From Candidatus Obscuribacterales bacterium (GTDB taxonomy: Bacteria > Cyanobacteriota > Vampirovibrionia > Obscuribacterales > Obscuribacteraceae), in assembly GCA_019747875.1 (NCBI GenBank), contig JAIEQI010000062.1:62001-126000 (forward strand): a DNA stretch of 64,000 nucleotides. The letters are read 5' to 3'. A model generated the notes under the pieces. That model ran no database searches. It saw only the letters and a list, made by a program, of their open reading frames with translations, and was not told the DNA's origin. A program made the translations under genes and the position numbers. Of the stretch, positions 9,493 through 17,928 are shown in pieces (position 1 is the first letter of the stretch; each line of letters begins with the position of its first letter).

Positions 9493-9588
9493 CTTTATCC
9501 GCTCCGAAGGTTCGCTGGGCTATCGCCCCTCTCACCTGTCTTGTCTTTATCCGCTCCGGAGGTTCGCTGGGCTCACCTCCTCCGCTGT
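9493..9588. repeat. Dispersed repeat, two adjacent copies
   Basis: Two tandem copies begin CTTTATCCGCTCCG and continue GGTTCGCTGGGC. The first carries the hairpin core GGGCTATCGCCC plus CTCTCACC; the second skips the core and ends CTCACCTCCTCCG. The same module, in the opposite orientation, forms the array at 32966-33160, and a third version lies at 57281-57323. All three sites are intergenic. Confidence 0.75.
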
Positions 9589-9624
9589 ATTCCTTCAGTT
9601 TTGATCCTTTAGTTGTTGTGGTCG

Positions 9625-10515
9625 TTATTCGGCTGAGCCGATCGCTGCCGGTGGTGGAACTGGTCCGGCGGCTTTGCAGCGAATGCCACCGTAATTAATA
9701 TCGTTCTTTTGACGGAATGAACGCAAACCCTCAGCTGTTTCAAGAGAGCCGGCATGCAGTGTTAGCCAATCGCGCGCGTGGCCGATCGTCATTCCCCAGG
9801 AGAAGTCTCTCCAGAAGTTCAATTGTTGTTTGGTATAGCGCATACACTCAGGCAGCTTCTTGTAGAGCTTCTCTGCCATTTGCTCAACAGCTTCATCCAG
9901 CATGGACATGGGAACTACCTGATTGACCAAGCCCCAATCGAGAGCCGTATATGCATCGATAGATTCGCAGAGCATTAGCATTTCGCGGGCGCGCCTGTCG
10001 CCTACTATTAAGGGCAACCATTGCGTTGCGCCACCAGCTGCGACACTGCCACGAGCAGCACCGACTTGCCTTATAGTCACGTGGTCTGCCGCAATCGCAA
10101 GGTCGCACGCCATATTCAATTCGTTTCCACCGCCGACAGTCATTCCGTTCAATCGTGCGATTGTCGGTTTGCCAATATTTCGCAGGCGATCATGCATTTC
10201 AATAAATGCGTACATCCACTTGTAGTAGTTGTTGGGTTTCTTGAGCATGTGATCTTCTTGCTCTTTCAAATCAGCGCCAGTACAGAAAGCTCTTTCACCG
10301 GCGCCCGTGATAACGGCAACAGCGATATTGTCGTCATGCGTCACATCTTCAAAAGCTGCTGCCAGCTCTTTCAATGTGATCATGTCGAAGCAATTGAGCA
10401 CTTCCGGGCGATTGATTGTGATTGTTGCGGTGTAGCTTTGCTTCCTGTATATGATCCTCTGGAAGTTGAAGTCTTCCGGGGCCATTCCAGTTAGCATTTT
10501 TTCGACTTGTGCCAT
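9625..10515 (-). CDS. Crotonase-family hydratase/hydrolase, ring-cleavage-like
   Basis: 296 residues. It has the first oxyanion loop A-F-C-T-G-A-D-L-K-E and N-G-M-T-V-G-G-G-N-E-L-N-M-A-C-D, which keeps the first catalytic Glu. The second catalytic Glu (FGQPE in hydratases) is replaced: the segment reads R-Q-V-G-A-A-R-G-S-V-A-A-G-G-A-T-Q. From memory, this G-S-x-x-x-G-G-A-T pattern, the Y-K-W-M-Y-A-F-I-E-M stretch before it and the N-G-M resemble 6-oxocyclohexenecarbonyl-CoA ring hydrolases (Oah/BamA) more than PaaF. The length is shorter than those. The C-terminus has an extra Pro-rich tail. It sits in the middle of the phenylacetate-type operon; the substrate is not certain. Confidence 0.7.
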   Translation of the reverse strand: MAQVEKMLTGMAPEDFNFQRIIYRKQSYTATITINRPEVLNCFDMITLKELAAAFEDVTHDDNIAVAVITGAGERAFCTGADLKEQEDHMLKKPNNYYKWMYAFIEMHDRLRNIGKPTIARLNGMTVGGGNELNMACDLAIAADHVTIRQVGAARGSVAAGGATQWLPLIVGDRRAREMLMLCESIDAYTALDWGLVNQVVPMSMLDEAVEQMAEKLYKKLPECMRYTKQQLNFWRDFSWGMTIGHARDWLTLHAGSLETAEGLRSFRQKNDINYGGIRCKAAGPVPPPAAIGSAE

Positions 10516-10640
10516 GTCAATCGTGCCTCTTATTAAACGGCGGTGTGTCTATCTCTTTCAAGTGACCGATTCATCATATGTGCCTCGGTCCCGACGGCGC
10601 CGGTTGTAGCAGACGGATACCTGCCTAACCAGCCTTAAAT

Positions 10641-10952
10641 CTAATTGTTATCAGCGACCTCCGCATACATCATGGTTACCAGATCACCAGCGAAACTCAG
10701 AAGGTTCTTTCCGGCGGTGCGCCCTTCAGGGCTGTCTAGCCCGGCTTTGACCGCTTCCATATTGTCGAAATAAAGTTCGGTCATAAGATAATATGGTGCG
10801 TCGCCGGTTGGAGCTCCCGTAACCTTGCTGATCTCAATCAGCTGCAAACCCGGTATTTTCTGCGCAAGCGGAATATGTTCGTCAAAATATTTGGAATCAA
10901 AATCTTTTGCATCAGCAGGCGGTTTGTACAGCGCTATCAATTTTGCGGTCAT
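10641..10952 (-). CDS. EthD-domain protein
   Basis: 103 residues, dimeric alpha-beta barrel of the EthD family: an N-terminal L-I-A-L-Y-K-P-P strand, D-x-K-Y-F-D-E-H-I-P-L-A-Q-K-I-P-G-L, and the typical Y-Y-L-M-T-E-L-Y-F-D-N-M-E-A pattern followed by S-P-E-G. EthD-like proteins accompany ether, phenylacetate and other aromatic catabolic genes, often with an undefined accessory role. GGAG precedes the ATG by about seven bases. It begins 12 bases after the paaK stop, so the two are clearly in one operon. Confidence 0.85.
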   Translation of the reverse strand: MTAKLIALYKPPADAKDFDSKYFDEHIPLAQKIPGLQLIEISKVTGAPTGDAPYYLMTELYFDNMEAVKAGLDSPEGRTAGKNLLSFAGDLVTMMYAEVADNN

Positions 10953-10964
10953 TCACTTCTCCCC

Positions 10965-12359
10965 TTAGACTCTGTTATTCTCAAAACTGGTTTGGGCAAG
11001 CCCAACTTTCGGGCCGGTATCGCGCAAATCGACAACTCGCTGCGATTTCCCATCGACTCTCTCCAAGCTGCCTACGGGCAGGAATTGCACCTCAATGCTA
11101 AGACCAAGCGCACCCTTAAATGCATTCACCAAATGCGGGATATGCTGTTCTTTGAACTGCTCCTCAGTAATCATATAGAGCGAGTTCTCCGACAGCTCGA
11201 TCTCGACGGCCAGCTGATCCAATGCACCCTGTTTGCTGATAATTATTCGGTAATGGGGACCGAGCGAGGCGGGATGGGAAAAGATAACGCGCTCAATCTC
11301 AGATGGATAAACGTTCACGCCACGAATGATAAGCATATCGTCATAGCGTGCACGAACGCTTTCCATGCGAACAGAGGTACGACCGCAAGCACATGGCTCT
11401 CTGGTAAGCCTGGTGACATCACCGGTTCTAAACCTCAAAAGAGGCATCGCTTCCTTCTGCAAGGTCGTGAGGACAAGCTCGCCTTCCTCACCATCAGGTA
11501 AGGGCTTCTCAGTCTTGCGATCAATCACTTCAACCAGAAAGTGGTCTTCCCAAATGTGCAGGTGCCGAGCAGCATCGCTTCTAATTCGCTGCTGTTCGCA
11601 CTGAATGGCGACGCCTGGTCCCATAATTTCGCTCAGTCCATAAATATCGAATGGTTCAAGTTGCAGAAGTGTTTTCAGCGATTCACCAAGTTCGTTTGTC
11701 CAGGGCTCAGCACCAAAAATTCCAATCTGCAAATCGTTGGAAGGAATACCCATTTCTTCAAGAGTGCAAGCCAATTTCATGGCATAACTCGGAGTTGAGC
11801 ATAAGACACGCGGCTTTAGATCCTGAATCAGAGTTATTTGCTGCTGCGTCTTTCCTCCCGAGGCCGGAACCGAGATAGCTCCGAGTAGTTCAATTCCGGC
11901 ATGCAATCCCAATCCGCCGGTGAACAGACCATAGCCGTAAGCGTTGTGAACTATGTCTCCGGGACGCACTCCAGCGGCGAACAAAGACCTCGCCACTAGT
12001 TCCGCCCAATTGCCTAAGTCAGCTTGACTGTATGGAACTAAGGTCGGTTTTCCCTTTGTGCCAGATGACGCATGAAAACGCCTTATTTCATTTTGTTGGA
12101 CAGCAATAAATCCGCTCGGATACTGTGAACGTAAGTCAGCTTTAGTGGTGAAGGGAAACTCTGACAAATCTGACAAAGCTTTCAGCTTGTCAGCGCCAGT
12201 GCCCGCTTGTGAAAACTTGTCGCGGTAGAACTGAACATTTGATTCGAGTCTGCTTACGAGGGCACGCAAATGTACAAGCTGAAATTCATTCAGCTCAGCA
12301 CGAGGCATACTTTCGCGCTTCTCGTTCCACACGGACGCGGAATCTCCTTGCAGGCGCAT
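10965..12359 (-). CDS. paaK: Phenylacetate-CoA ligase
   Basis: 464 residues; the PaaK family is usually about 430-440. The P-loop-like AMP/ATP motif S-S-G-T-K-G-K-P-T is at about residues 97-105, after F-P-F-T-T-K-A-D-L-R. Other family marks are N-A-Y-G-Y-G-L-F-T-G-G-L-G, D-I-Y-G-L-S-E-I-M-G-P-G-V-A, L-L-R-F-R-T-G-D-V-T and the hinge region R-G-V-N-V-Y-P-S-E-I-E. It activates phenylacetate to phenylacetyl-CoA with ATP, the entry step of the pathway. The start is uncertain: residues 1-17 before M18 (12308) may not be translated. First gene of the minus-strand cluster, with an operator-like palindrome pair upstream. Confidence 0.9.
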   Translation of the reverse strand: MRLQGDSASVWNEKRESMPRAELNEFQLVHLRALVSRLESNVQFYRDKFSQAGTGADKLKALSDLSEFPFTTKADLRSQYPSGFIAVQQNEIRRFHASSGTKGKPTLVPYSQADLGNWAELVARSLFAAGVRPGDIVHNAYGYGLFTGGLGLHAGIELLGAISVPASGGKTQQQITLIQDLKPRVLCSTPSYAMKLACTLEEMGIPSNDLQIGIFGAEPWTNELGESLKTLLQLEPFDIYGLSEIMGPGVAIQCEQQRIRSDAARHLHIWEDHFLVEVIDRKTEKPLPDGEEGELVLTTLQKEAMPLLRFRTGDVTRLTREPCACGRTSVRMESVRARYDDMLIIRGVNVYPSEIERVIFSHPASLGPHYRIIISKQGALDQLAVEIELSENSLYMITEEQFKEQHIPHLVNAFKGALGLSIEVQFLPVGSLERVDGKSQRVVDLRDTGPKVGLAQTSFENNRV

Positions 12360-12383
12360 TGCGACGATCCAGCTCGTCTACCT

Positions 12384-12403
12384 TGATATCACCAAATGAT
12401 ATC
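12384..12403. promoter_or_regulatory. Paired TGATATC palindromes upstream of paaK
   Basis: TGATATCA (12384-12391) and TGATATC (12397-12403) lie 13 bases centre to centre, about 25-45 bases before the paaK start. The spacing is close to one helical turn, as for a dimeric repressor. The phenylacetate pathway is usually controlled by PaaX or a TetR-type PaaR. No regulator gene is in the window, so this is only a candidate operator. Confidence 0.35.
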
Positions 12404-12574
12404 CTCTCGATAACTGGTTTATGGCGAATGCACCGCACTTTTTCAGCTTTCAAAAGAGTAACTTGTAGGTAGCTTAGGATTCTCTCAGATGCCTGAACTC
12501 AAATGGTCAAGCGCAACAATTAGCGCAAGTTCGCATTTTAGATTAAACGCAAAAAGACCTTAAGCTGAGCCTTT

Positions 12575-13498
12575 CTATTGAGACACGCTCGCCTCTTCTT
12601 CGCTGCTTTCGTGATGCGGCGTCCCTTTTAGTGGGCTCAAAGGATCGACAAGAGCTGCCTCCGGGGTCTGCAAAGCGAGTTCTTTGCCGTCAGATAGCTG
12701 AAAAACAGGGTCTTTAATCCGCACCTTTTTAACTGCCCACCGCTTCAATTCGCCGCGCCTGCCTATGTAAAGACGCAGAATCGCCCTCTTCAAGCGAGGT
12801 AAGTCTTTTGCAAACTCGGCAGCAGGCTTCGCTTTGCCATCTGCGTCAAGCACAGCAGCAGCATCTGTGGGCTTAAGGTATCTTGCCTCTTCAGCTGGTA
12901 GCAGTTCCTTATATAAATCTGCTGAAAACTCGGGGCGCTTATCCTTGGCTGGTGCTTGAGCCTTTGGGATCAGCCCGGTGTCCAAAGTCGGTCGCAGACG
13001 AAGCGCCAGAGATTTTGCAAAATCGCTGGAAGGATCCTTGCAAAACGAATCAAGATCGGCTTTCTGAATCGGGTAACCGTAGGCCATATCCATTGGCAAG
13101 AAGTATGGTGTATAGCCTTTGTCGAAAGACACCGGAGCATCAATTTCAACACTCTCCGGCTTTTCCAGATTCACGTCGCCACCTTTGTATTTGGAAATGG
13201 TAGGCACCGACTTAACGGAGTACTCCCCATAAGAGAAAGGATGTCCAAGCAGGAAGGCAAGATTGTCTTGCTCGCCCGATTCATACTTCAAATAGGCGAG
13301 GTAACCTCCACGGGGCTGGCAATGGCAGCTGTTTTCACCGAATTGCGGCACAACTTGCGAGGCGTCGCCATCTTGTAGTTTTTGAAGGAACAAGGTCGCC
13401 TCATCTGTAGAGGCGTCAGAGGCCAGAGTCCTAACAACAATGAAGATTACACCAGCAATAATTGCAAATAGGAGAAGATTTCTCAGAAAGACCATCAA
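12575..13498 (-). CDS. Membrane-anchored protein, unknown
   Basis: 307 residues. One N-terminal transmembrane helix (about residues 4-24, FLRNLLLFAIIAGVIFIVV) would leave the rest outside the cytoplasm. Soluble part: a helical start (EATLFLQKLQDG), a short Cys pair C-H-C near residue 58, a central Tyr/Pro-rich region (F-D-K-G-Y-T-P-Y-F-L-P-M-D-M-A-Y-G-Y-P) and a basic segment (R-R-G-E-L-K-R-W-A-V-K-K-V-R) near 245-258. The tail is acidic. No family is recognised. It is divergent from the membrane protein at 13633, with a 134-base shared upstream region. Confidence 0.65.
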   Translation of the reverse strand: MMVFLRNLLLFAIIAGVIFIVVRTLASDASTDEATLFLQKLQDGDASQVVPQFGENSCHCQPRGGYLAYLKYESGEQDNLAFLLGHPFSYGEYSVKSVPTISKYKGGDVNLEKPESVEIDAPVSFDKGYTPYFLPMDMAYGYPIQKADLDSFCKDPSSDFAKSLALRLRPTLDTGLIPKAQAPAKDKRPEFSADLYKELLPAEEARYLKPTDAAAVLDADGKAKPAAEFAKDLPRLKRAILRLYIGRRGELKRWAVKKVRIKDPVFQLSDGKELALQTPEAALVDPLSPLKGTPHHESSEEEASVSQ

Positions 13499-13632
13499 GT
13501 CCGCCGCCGCCCTTCCGTGAGCATCAATAATGCCAGTCTAACAATGCTTTTACTTTCACTTTGCCTGTGAAATGAATTCTGTTAACGGCCACATGTTACA
13601 TTGAATTCAGTCTAACATGCAGGTTTCGAGCC

Positions 13633-15084
13633 ATGATCAAAATTCCAGACCCAGTACTTATTCTTTTCGCCATCTCTTCTGTGCTCGGATTTTTTCTGCG
13701 ATTCATCAAGGATGGGAATTATAAACAGCTCACATTCAAACCGATTGTGGAGCGCTTAGGAACATTCGCATTAGTGACAGTTCCGTTCATCGGATTGCTT
13801 CTGGTAGCACAACAATTCGGCGTCACGGCCGGCAGCACCTTGCCATATTTTGCAGGCGCGGCAGTCTTGTCATTTGTATTGGGAGGATTGGGAATCGCAT
13901 CTTACCTTCGAGGTATCTTATTGCTGGCTGCCACGGTGGCTCTGACCGCGTTGGGTCCTGCCGCAAATATGATGATTACACTCTCTTCAACACTTTGTGG
14001 TTTGCTTGCAACTAAGTTGAGCGAAAACATAGGTTTTACAACTGATTCAAATTTCGATGACATACTGCCGCCAATGATCTGGCTAAGTTCGGTAGTCTGG
14101 TTGGCAAACGTAGCTGGTGATACCAAACCAGAAATTCGGGCGGCTGTAATTCTTGGAATACTCTCCGTATCCCAACTGATGCGTTTCGTGCAAGGACCAT
14201 TTGTGAGAGTAGGAAACGCAGCAGATGACCGTATCTTCTTGAAACGAGTGGTCTTATCCATCTCCGCCGGTTTGGGTGTTCTTTGCGTCCTGGTTAAGAT
14301 GCTCAACCTGGTCGATCTGCAATATCTGGCCTTGCTGTGTGGTGCGGGCTACTTCGTCACATACATGTATAAGGATCTGCAAGGTGAAGACCGTTATTCG
14401 CTGACTTCCCAACAATCAATTCGAATGCTGATCTTGATAGCACTCCTTACGCTTGTGGCAACAAGATTTTTTGGAATGTTTGGATTGCTAGCCCTGGCAC
14501 CTACGGCTCTGGTCGCTCCATTGTCGAGCGCCGCTCTCTTCCCGGCTTTGTTTTTTACCGGGCGCGTTCTTGTACAAATCTTCGTTCAGAATTTCAATCA
14601 AAATGTCACGGGCATCAATCTCACACATTCATGGGCTGGTGCCGCGCAGTTTGGCGGATTCGTCCTGGCGGTGGTTCTGATGCTCCTTTTCAAAGAGCGA
14701 ATGAACCGAAAAGTGCTCCTTGCCCTTACACTTGGCGCCTGTATAGTGACCCCGGTCCTTTCCAATTTCATATTGCATTCAGAACCGACATGCAGCTTGT
14801 TCATGGCGATGCTGGTAGCAGGATCGATTCTGACAGTTGTCGCGCCGTCGCTGCAAAACAGCAGACCTAACGGCTCTGAGAACCTGATGCTCCTGACACC
14901 GCTAATGGTGTCGAGCGGTATTCTCACCAGTGGCTTATTGGAAGCAGGCAACGAAGCAACAATCGCCACGAAAACAACCGTCCTAAGCTATGGAATCGTA
15001 TTCGTGCTGGCTCTCATGTTCGTTTGCTGGTTCTTCTTCCGCCAAAAAAATCAGCAGCCACCCGCAAGCGAAGCAACGTCCTAA
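13633..15084 (+). CDS. Multi-pass membrane protein, unknown
   Basis: 483 residues with about twelve to fourteen hydrophobic helices spread over the whole length, short loops and a charged, Gln/Pro-rich tail. Loops carry few charged residues. One extended cytoplasmic-type loop (about 190-200, VGNAADDRIFLKR) and a loop with a Glu/Asp/Arg cluster (LQGEDRYSLTSQQS, about 250-263) are visible. I cannot assign it to a transporter family; no transporter signature stands out. It ends about 60 bases before the convergent TPR-thioredoxin gene. Confidence 0.7.
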   Translation: MIKIPDPVLILFAISSVLGFFLRFIKDGNYKQLTFKPIVERLGTFALVTVPFIGLLLVAQQFGVTAGSTLPYFAGAAVLSFVLGGLGIASYLRGILLLAATVALTALGPAANMMITLSSTLCGLLATKLSENIGFTTDSNFDDILPPMIWLSSVVWLANVAGDTKPEIRAAVILGILSVSQLMRFVQGPFVRVGNAADDRIFLKRVVLSISAGLGVLCVLVKMLNLVDLQYLALLCGAGYFVTYMYKDLQGEDRYSLTSQQSIRMLILIALLTLVATRFFGMFGLLALAPTALVAPLSSAALFPALFFTGRVLVQIFVQNFNQNVTGINLTHSWAGAAQFGGFVLAVVLMLLFKERMNRKVLLALTLGACIVTPVLSNFILHSEPTCSLFMAMLVAGSILTVVAPSLQNSRPNGSENLMLLTPLMVSSGILTSGLLEAGNEATIATKTTVLSYGIVFVLALMFVCWFFFRQKNQQPPASEATS

Positions 15085-15143
15085 ATCACATACATTCGAT
15101 GCCTGCGATTTCGATTTCTAGAGCGTTCGCAATTTTCTCAACG

Positions 15144-15824
15144 CTATTTGCTGGCAGCAAGTGCTTTCAAATGATTCATAAAGACGGCCGCGGTCGGAGC
15201 ATCAGCATGATTCTCAATGACTTTCCGGTCCGCATCCAAATACACAATAGTTGGGTAAGCCTTTGGCCTGTACAGTTCGACTTCCTTCCAAGCCGACGCA
15301 TCTTCCGCATTCAAGTGAACGAACTTAATTTTGCGTCCCATTTTTAGCTTTGCGCGCTCCCAGGTAGGCTCGAATTCTTTGCACGTGGGACACCAGGTCG
15401 TAGAGAACAGGATAACTTCGCGAAGTGGCCCATGTTTTGCTGCTAGTTCAGATTCTTTGACTTTCAACTTGCTGGCAAGATCCGGGCGGATTTTTAAAAG
15501 ACGCGCGGTGACGATTTCTTTGAGGGCTTCGTCCTTGCTATTCTTCAGAATCCAGTTGTACTCCTGAACGCCTTTGTCTTTGTCCTTAAGCCGGATATGA
15601 CAGATCGCCATATAGTAATGGAGCTTCCCATCATTAGGATCGGCCTTTGCCAGCGCCTGGAAAAGACTCAGTGCTTTGGCATAGTCTTCCCGAAGATAGG
15701 TTGACACCGCTTGCGAGAACTTGGCATCGACTGCGGCGAACACCGAAGATAAGGAAGACAATGCAAGGGAACACGCGAAGAACGTCAGCGCCTTATTCAG
15801 CTTGAGCATGATGCTTTCATCCAT
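15144..15824 (-). CDS. Secreted TPR-thioredoxin fusion protein
   Basis: 226 residues. A signal peptide covers about residues 6-30; translation may begin at M6 (15809) rather than M1, since GGATGAAAG precedes it. A short TPR pair follows (about 35-95: A-V-S-T-Y-L-R-E-D-Y-A-K-A-L-S-L-F-Q and L-H-Y-Y-M-A-I-C-H). From about 130 there is a thioredoxin fold with F-S-T-T-W-C-P-T-C-K and the cis-Pro region Y-P-T-I-V-Y-L-D. The CPTC pair predicts a redox-active periplasmic thiol protein. TPR plus thioredoxin suggests a client-targeted reductase or oxidase; this is inference. Confidence 0.8.
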   Translation of the reverse strand: MDESIMLKLNKALTFFACSLALSSLSSVFAAVDAKFSQAVSTYLREDYAKALSLFQALAKADPNDGKLHYYMAICHIRLKDKDKGVQEYNWILKNSKDEALKEIVTARLLKIRPDLASKLKVKESELAAKHGPLREVILFSTTWCPTCKEFEPTWERAKLKMGRKIKFVHLNAEDASAWKEVELYRPKAYPTIVYLDADRKVIENHADAPTAAVFMNHLKALAASK

Positions 15825-15949
15825 AAAATATGTACGAGACTAGAAAGGATAGCATAACCCCATACCCCGGTTAGCGCTTCTAAAGAATTGTCCTTTCTGT
15901 TGCAATGGTAGCAGAAGTCTCATGCTCGGCTTTCTCGGGGGTTCGTTCC

Positions 15950-17002
15950 ATGCTCAAGAAGTCTCTAACTCTCGCCATCGGCGGGGTCGCGTTCTTTTCA
16001 GTTATTGCCGCCCAAGCGCACCATGGGCACGATCATGGACCACCCGCGCCTCCGCCTCCTCCAGCTGCAGTAGCGCCTCCGCCTCCGCCTCCTCCGCCGC
16101 CGCCTCCTCCTCCTCCACCACCGCCTCCGCCCGTTATCAACGTCAATCTGCCGGCGGTATTCAATAACGCGACGATATTGCCCACTGATGCAAGCTTTGC
16201 CTTTCTTCCTGGATTGGCAAAGAACAACAACATGATTCCAAACATCAATTCAGATCTAAATAGTGTAGGGGCGCAGCACAAACCACTGACACCAGATGAG
16301 GTAAAAGCTCTGCTGAAGGCGGATCCACGCTTTCTCTTTACAGGAGAATGGATACTGTTTGCTTCCAATTACCTGTCGTTCAATGAAGAAGAAGGCCCCT
16401 TCAAAGCTGTTGGCTATACTGCAGAGCCTAAAATCCATCAGGGCAAGGTCGAACATCTCAATAACACGCAACAGCCACTAACTCACGCCTGCTTCATGCC
16501 AACCAAGAATGCGGAGTACACCAAGATTGATGATGCGCACTTATCATTGAGCGATGGGGCAATTCTCATTCATGCCGGAGCTGAGCCAGTCAGAGTCACT
16601 ACTGATGTTGATGGACACAAGGTTGTAACAAAAGTAGGGTCTGGTGCCCTGGCGATGATCTCGGCGTTCGACAAGAAAACGACAATCTTGCATTTGACGG
16701 ACAACTCTAAAGGAAGTCTCGTTAGCTACCTACCGACAGACAGAGAAAACTTGAAGGCGATTTCTCTGAATGCAGGTGAAATTGCCGAGATTTATGACGT
16801 CAAGCAAACGCCTGGCAGTCATGTAGTATCAACCAAGATTCAGGTCAATGAAAGGCTTTCAAATGACAAAGCACTGCTCATTTCGCAAGCTCACTACGTT
16901 CGTGCGATGAAAAAATACAACCTGGTTGGAATGCTACATAAACAGGACTACAACCGAGTGTTAAAAACTGCGGCTGCTGTGGGGTACGTAAGGCGACCGT
17001 AA
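15950..17002 (+). CDS. Secreted His/Pro-rich protein, FecR-like fold possible
   Basis: 350 residues from the ATG at 15950; an upstream start at 15905 would put 15 residues before the signal peptide. The signal peptide (LTLAIGGVAFFSVIAAQA) is followed by a His-rich patch H-H-G-H-D-H and about 40 residues of almost pure proline. The rest is a beta-rich domain: L-S-L-S-D-G-A-I-L-I-H-A-G-A-E-P-V-R-V-T-T and G-S-G-A-L-A-M-I-S-A resemble FecR-type perceptor domains, with moderate confidence. The proline run may cross the envelope or bind partners; the His patch may bind metal. The proline codons make a slippage-prone CCT/CCG tract at about 16045-16130. Confidence 0.7.
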   Translation: MLKKSLTLAIGGVAFFSVIAAQAHHGHDHGPPAPPPPPAAVAPPPPPPPPPPPPPPPPPPPVINVNLPAVFNNATILPTDASFAFLPGLAKNNNMIPNINSDLNSVGAQHKPLTPDEVKALLKADPRFLFTGEWILFASNYLSFNEEEGPFKAVGYTAEPKIHQGKVEHLNNTQQPLTHACFMPTKNAEYTKIDDAHLSLSDGAILIHAGAEPVRVTTDVDGHKVVTKVGSGALAMISAFDKKTTILHLTDNSKGSLVSYLPTDRENLKAISLNAGEIAEIYDVKQTPGSHVVSTKIQVNERLSNDKALLISQAHYVRAMKKYNLVGMLHKQDYNRVLKTAAAVGYVRRP

Positions 17003-17018
17003 ATTACCCCCGGCAGGC

Positions 17019-17055
17019 GCAACGCATTGCTCCACCCGGCGCAACCATGCGTTGC
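17019..17055. terminator. Hairpin between convergent genes
   Basis: GCAACGCAT (17019-17027) pairs perfectly with ATGCGTTGC (17047-17055) over a 19-base loop, in the 79-base gap between two convergent genes. No clean T-run follows, so a bidirectional terminator is plausible but not proven. Confidence 0.4.
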
Positions 17056-17081
17056 CATTTGCTTTCAAAAAATTTGCACGA

Positions 17082-17924
17082 TTACTTGCGATAAAGATCG
17101 CGGGATAAAAGATGCCGCTTTCCATCGGTTTCTGCGAACGCCTCAACCAGGAGTTCCTCGCGGTTCTGGCTCACCACAACGGTATGCAATTTGCTTTTGG
17201 TAAGCTCAACTAAGTTTTTTTGTCCCAAGAACTTAACTCGGAGGTTATTGTCTTTGCATTCGGCCGAAATTTGAATCGGCACGGTGAAGTTATTGCGAAA
17301 CTTCAGATCGGCTCTGCCGTACCAAACGGTGGCGTCGAGTCCCGGCGGGACACTCGCAATGGTGCGCAAATGCGGCACACGCTCGACAATCTTACAATTT
17401 GATTCCAGTGCGGCCTGATAGATCGCAGATGAAACCAGGCAGATTCCACCACCTACGGTGGCGGGAGAATCAGGTCCCAAATAAGAGGGGGCAGGCCTAT
17501 ATCCTTTTCCATCTGTGCGTGGACCGACGACGCGATTAAATGAGAACTCTTCACCCGGCTCGAGTACAGTGTTGTTAACAGCTCGAGCCGCGATGTCGAT
17601 ATTGTTCCGCTGCGTAGGACTCAGGATACTCAAGGCGAATGTACGCGAGGCAAGTTCGTCAGGGAAAGGATAGCTTTTGACGAAGTAGAGCGAAAGACAC
17701 ACTGGAATAGCTATCAGAATCGCCAATCCTACCTTTGCTCGGAGCAGAATCTCAGTTTTCTTTAGAAGCCGGCAAGATGCCGGCGCTCCCGGGCTCGAAG
17801 CGCCGAGCTCCGAAGAGGACGAATCGCTATCCTGATGGGCGACGCATGGCGTCGCCTCTACAGACGAATCGCTATCAGTTGTCGCCTGCGGACGCTCGTT
17901 GCCAGGTTTCTCACTTTCATCCAT
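17082..17924 (-). CDS. VanW family membrane-anchored protein
   Basis: 280 residues from the ATG at 17924. This start has GGAG seven bases upstream and sits four bases after the stop of the preceding alpha-2-macroglobulin gene; an open frame continues upstream but overlaps that gene. Residues 1-55 are low complexity (DSDSS repeats, then SPGAPASCRLL) and are encoded by two REP-like elements. A transmembrane helix (VGLAILIAIPVCLSLYFV) precedes the VanW domain: N-N-T-V-L-E-P-G-E-E-F-S-F-N-R-V-V-G-P-R, then T-V-G-G-G-I-C-L-V-S-S-A-I-Y-Q-A-A-L. VanW proteins are linked to cell-wall processes, with no known reaction. Confidence 0.85.
   Translation of the reverse strand: MDESEKPGNERPQATTDSDSSVEATPCVAHQDSDSSSSELGASSPGAPASCRLLKKTEILLRAKVGLAILIAIPVCLSLYFVKSYPFPDELASRTFALSILSPTQRNNIDIAARAVNNTVLEPGEEFSFNRVVGPRTDGKGYRPAPSYLGPDSPATVGGGICLVSSAIYQAALESNCKIVERVPHLRTIASVPPGLDATVWYGRADLKFRNNFTVPIQISAECKDNNLRVKFLGQKNLVELTKSKLHTVVVSQNREELLVEAFAETDGKRHLLSRDLYRK
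17764..17790. repeat. REP-like palindrome inside VanW coding region
   Basis: AGAAGCCGGCAAGATGCCGG followed by CGCTCCC, with inverted GCCGGC arms. It lies in frame and encodes part of the SPGAPASCRLLKK linker. It is the same family as the intergenic copy at 8626-8651. Confidence 0.65.
17818..17876. repeat. Palindrome flanked by 14-bp direct repeats in VanW gene
   Basis: GACGAATCGCTATC occurs at 17818-17831 and again at 17863-17876. Between them is GGGCGACGCATGGCGTCGCC, whose arms GGCGACGC/GCGTCGCC form a near-perfect palindrome. The whole unit is in frame and encodes the DSDSS-VEATPCVAHQ-DSDSS part of the VanW protein. The layout looks like an insertion with target duplication. Confidence 0.65.
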
Positions 17925-17928
17925 GGCA

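Noticed and set aside
16033-16368. Poly-glycine open frame opposite the polyproline gene
   Set aside because: A shadow of the CCT/CCG proline tract on the other strand; no ribosome-binding site.
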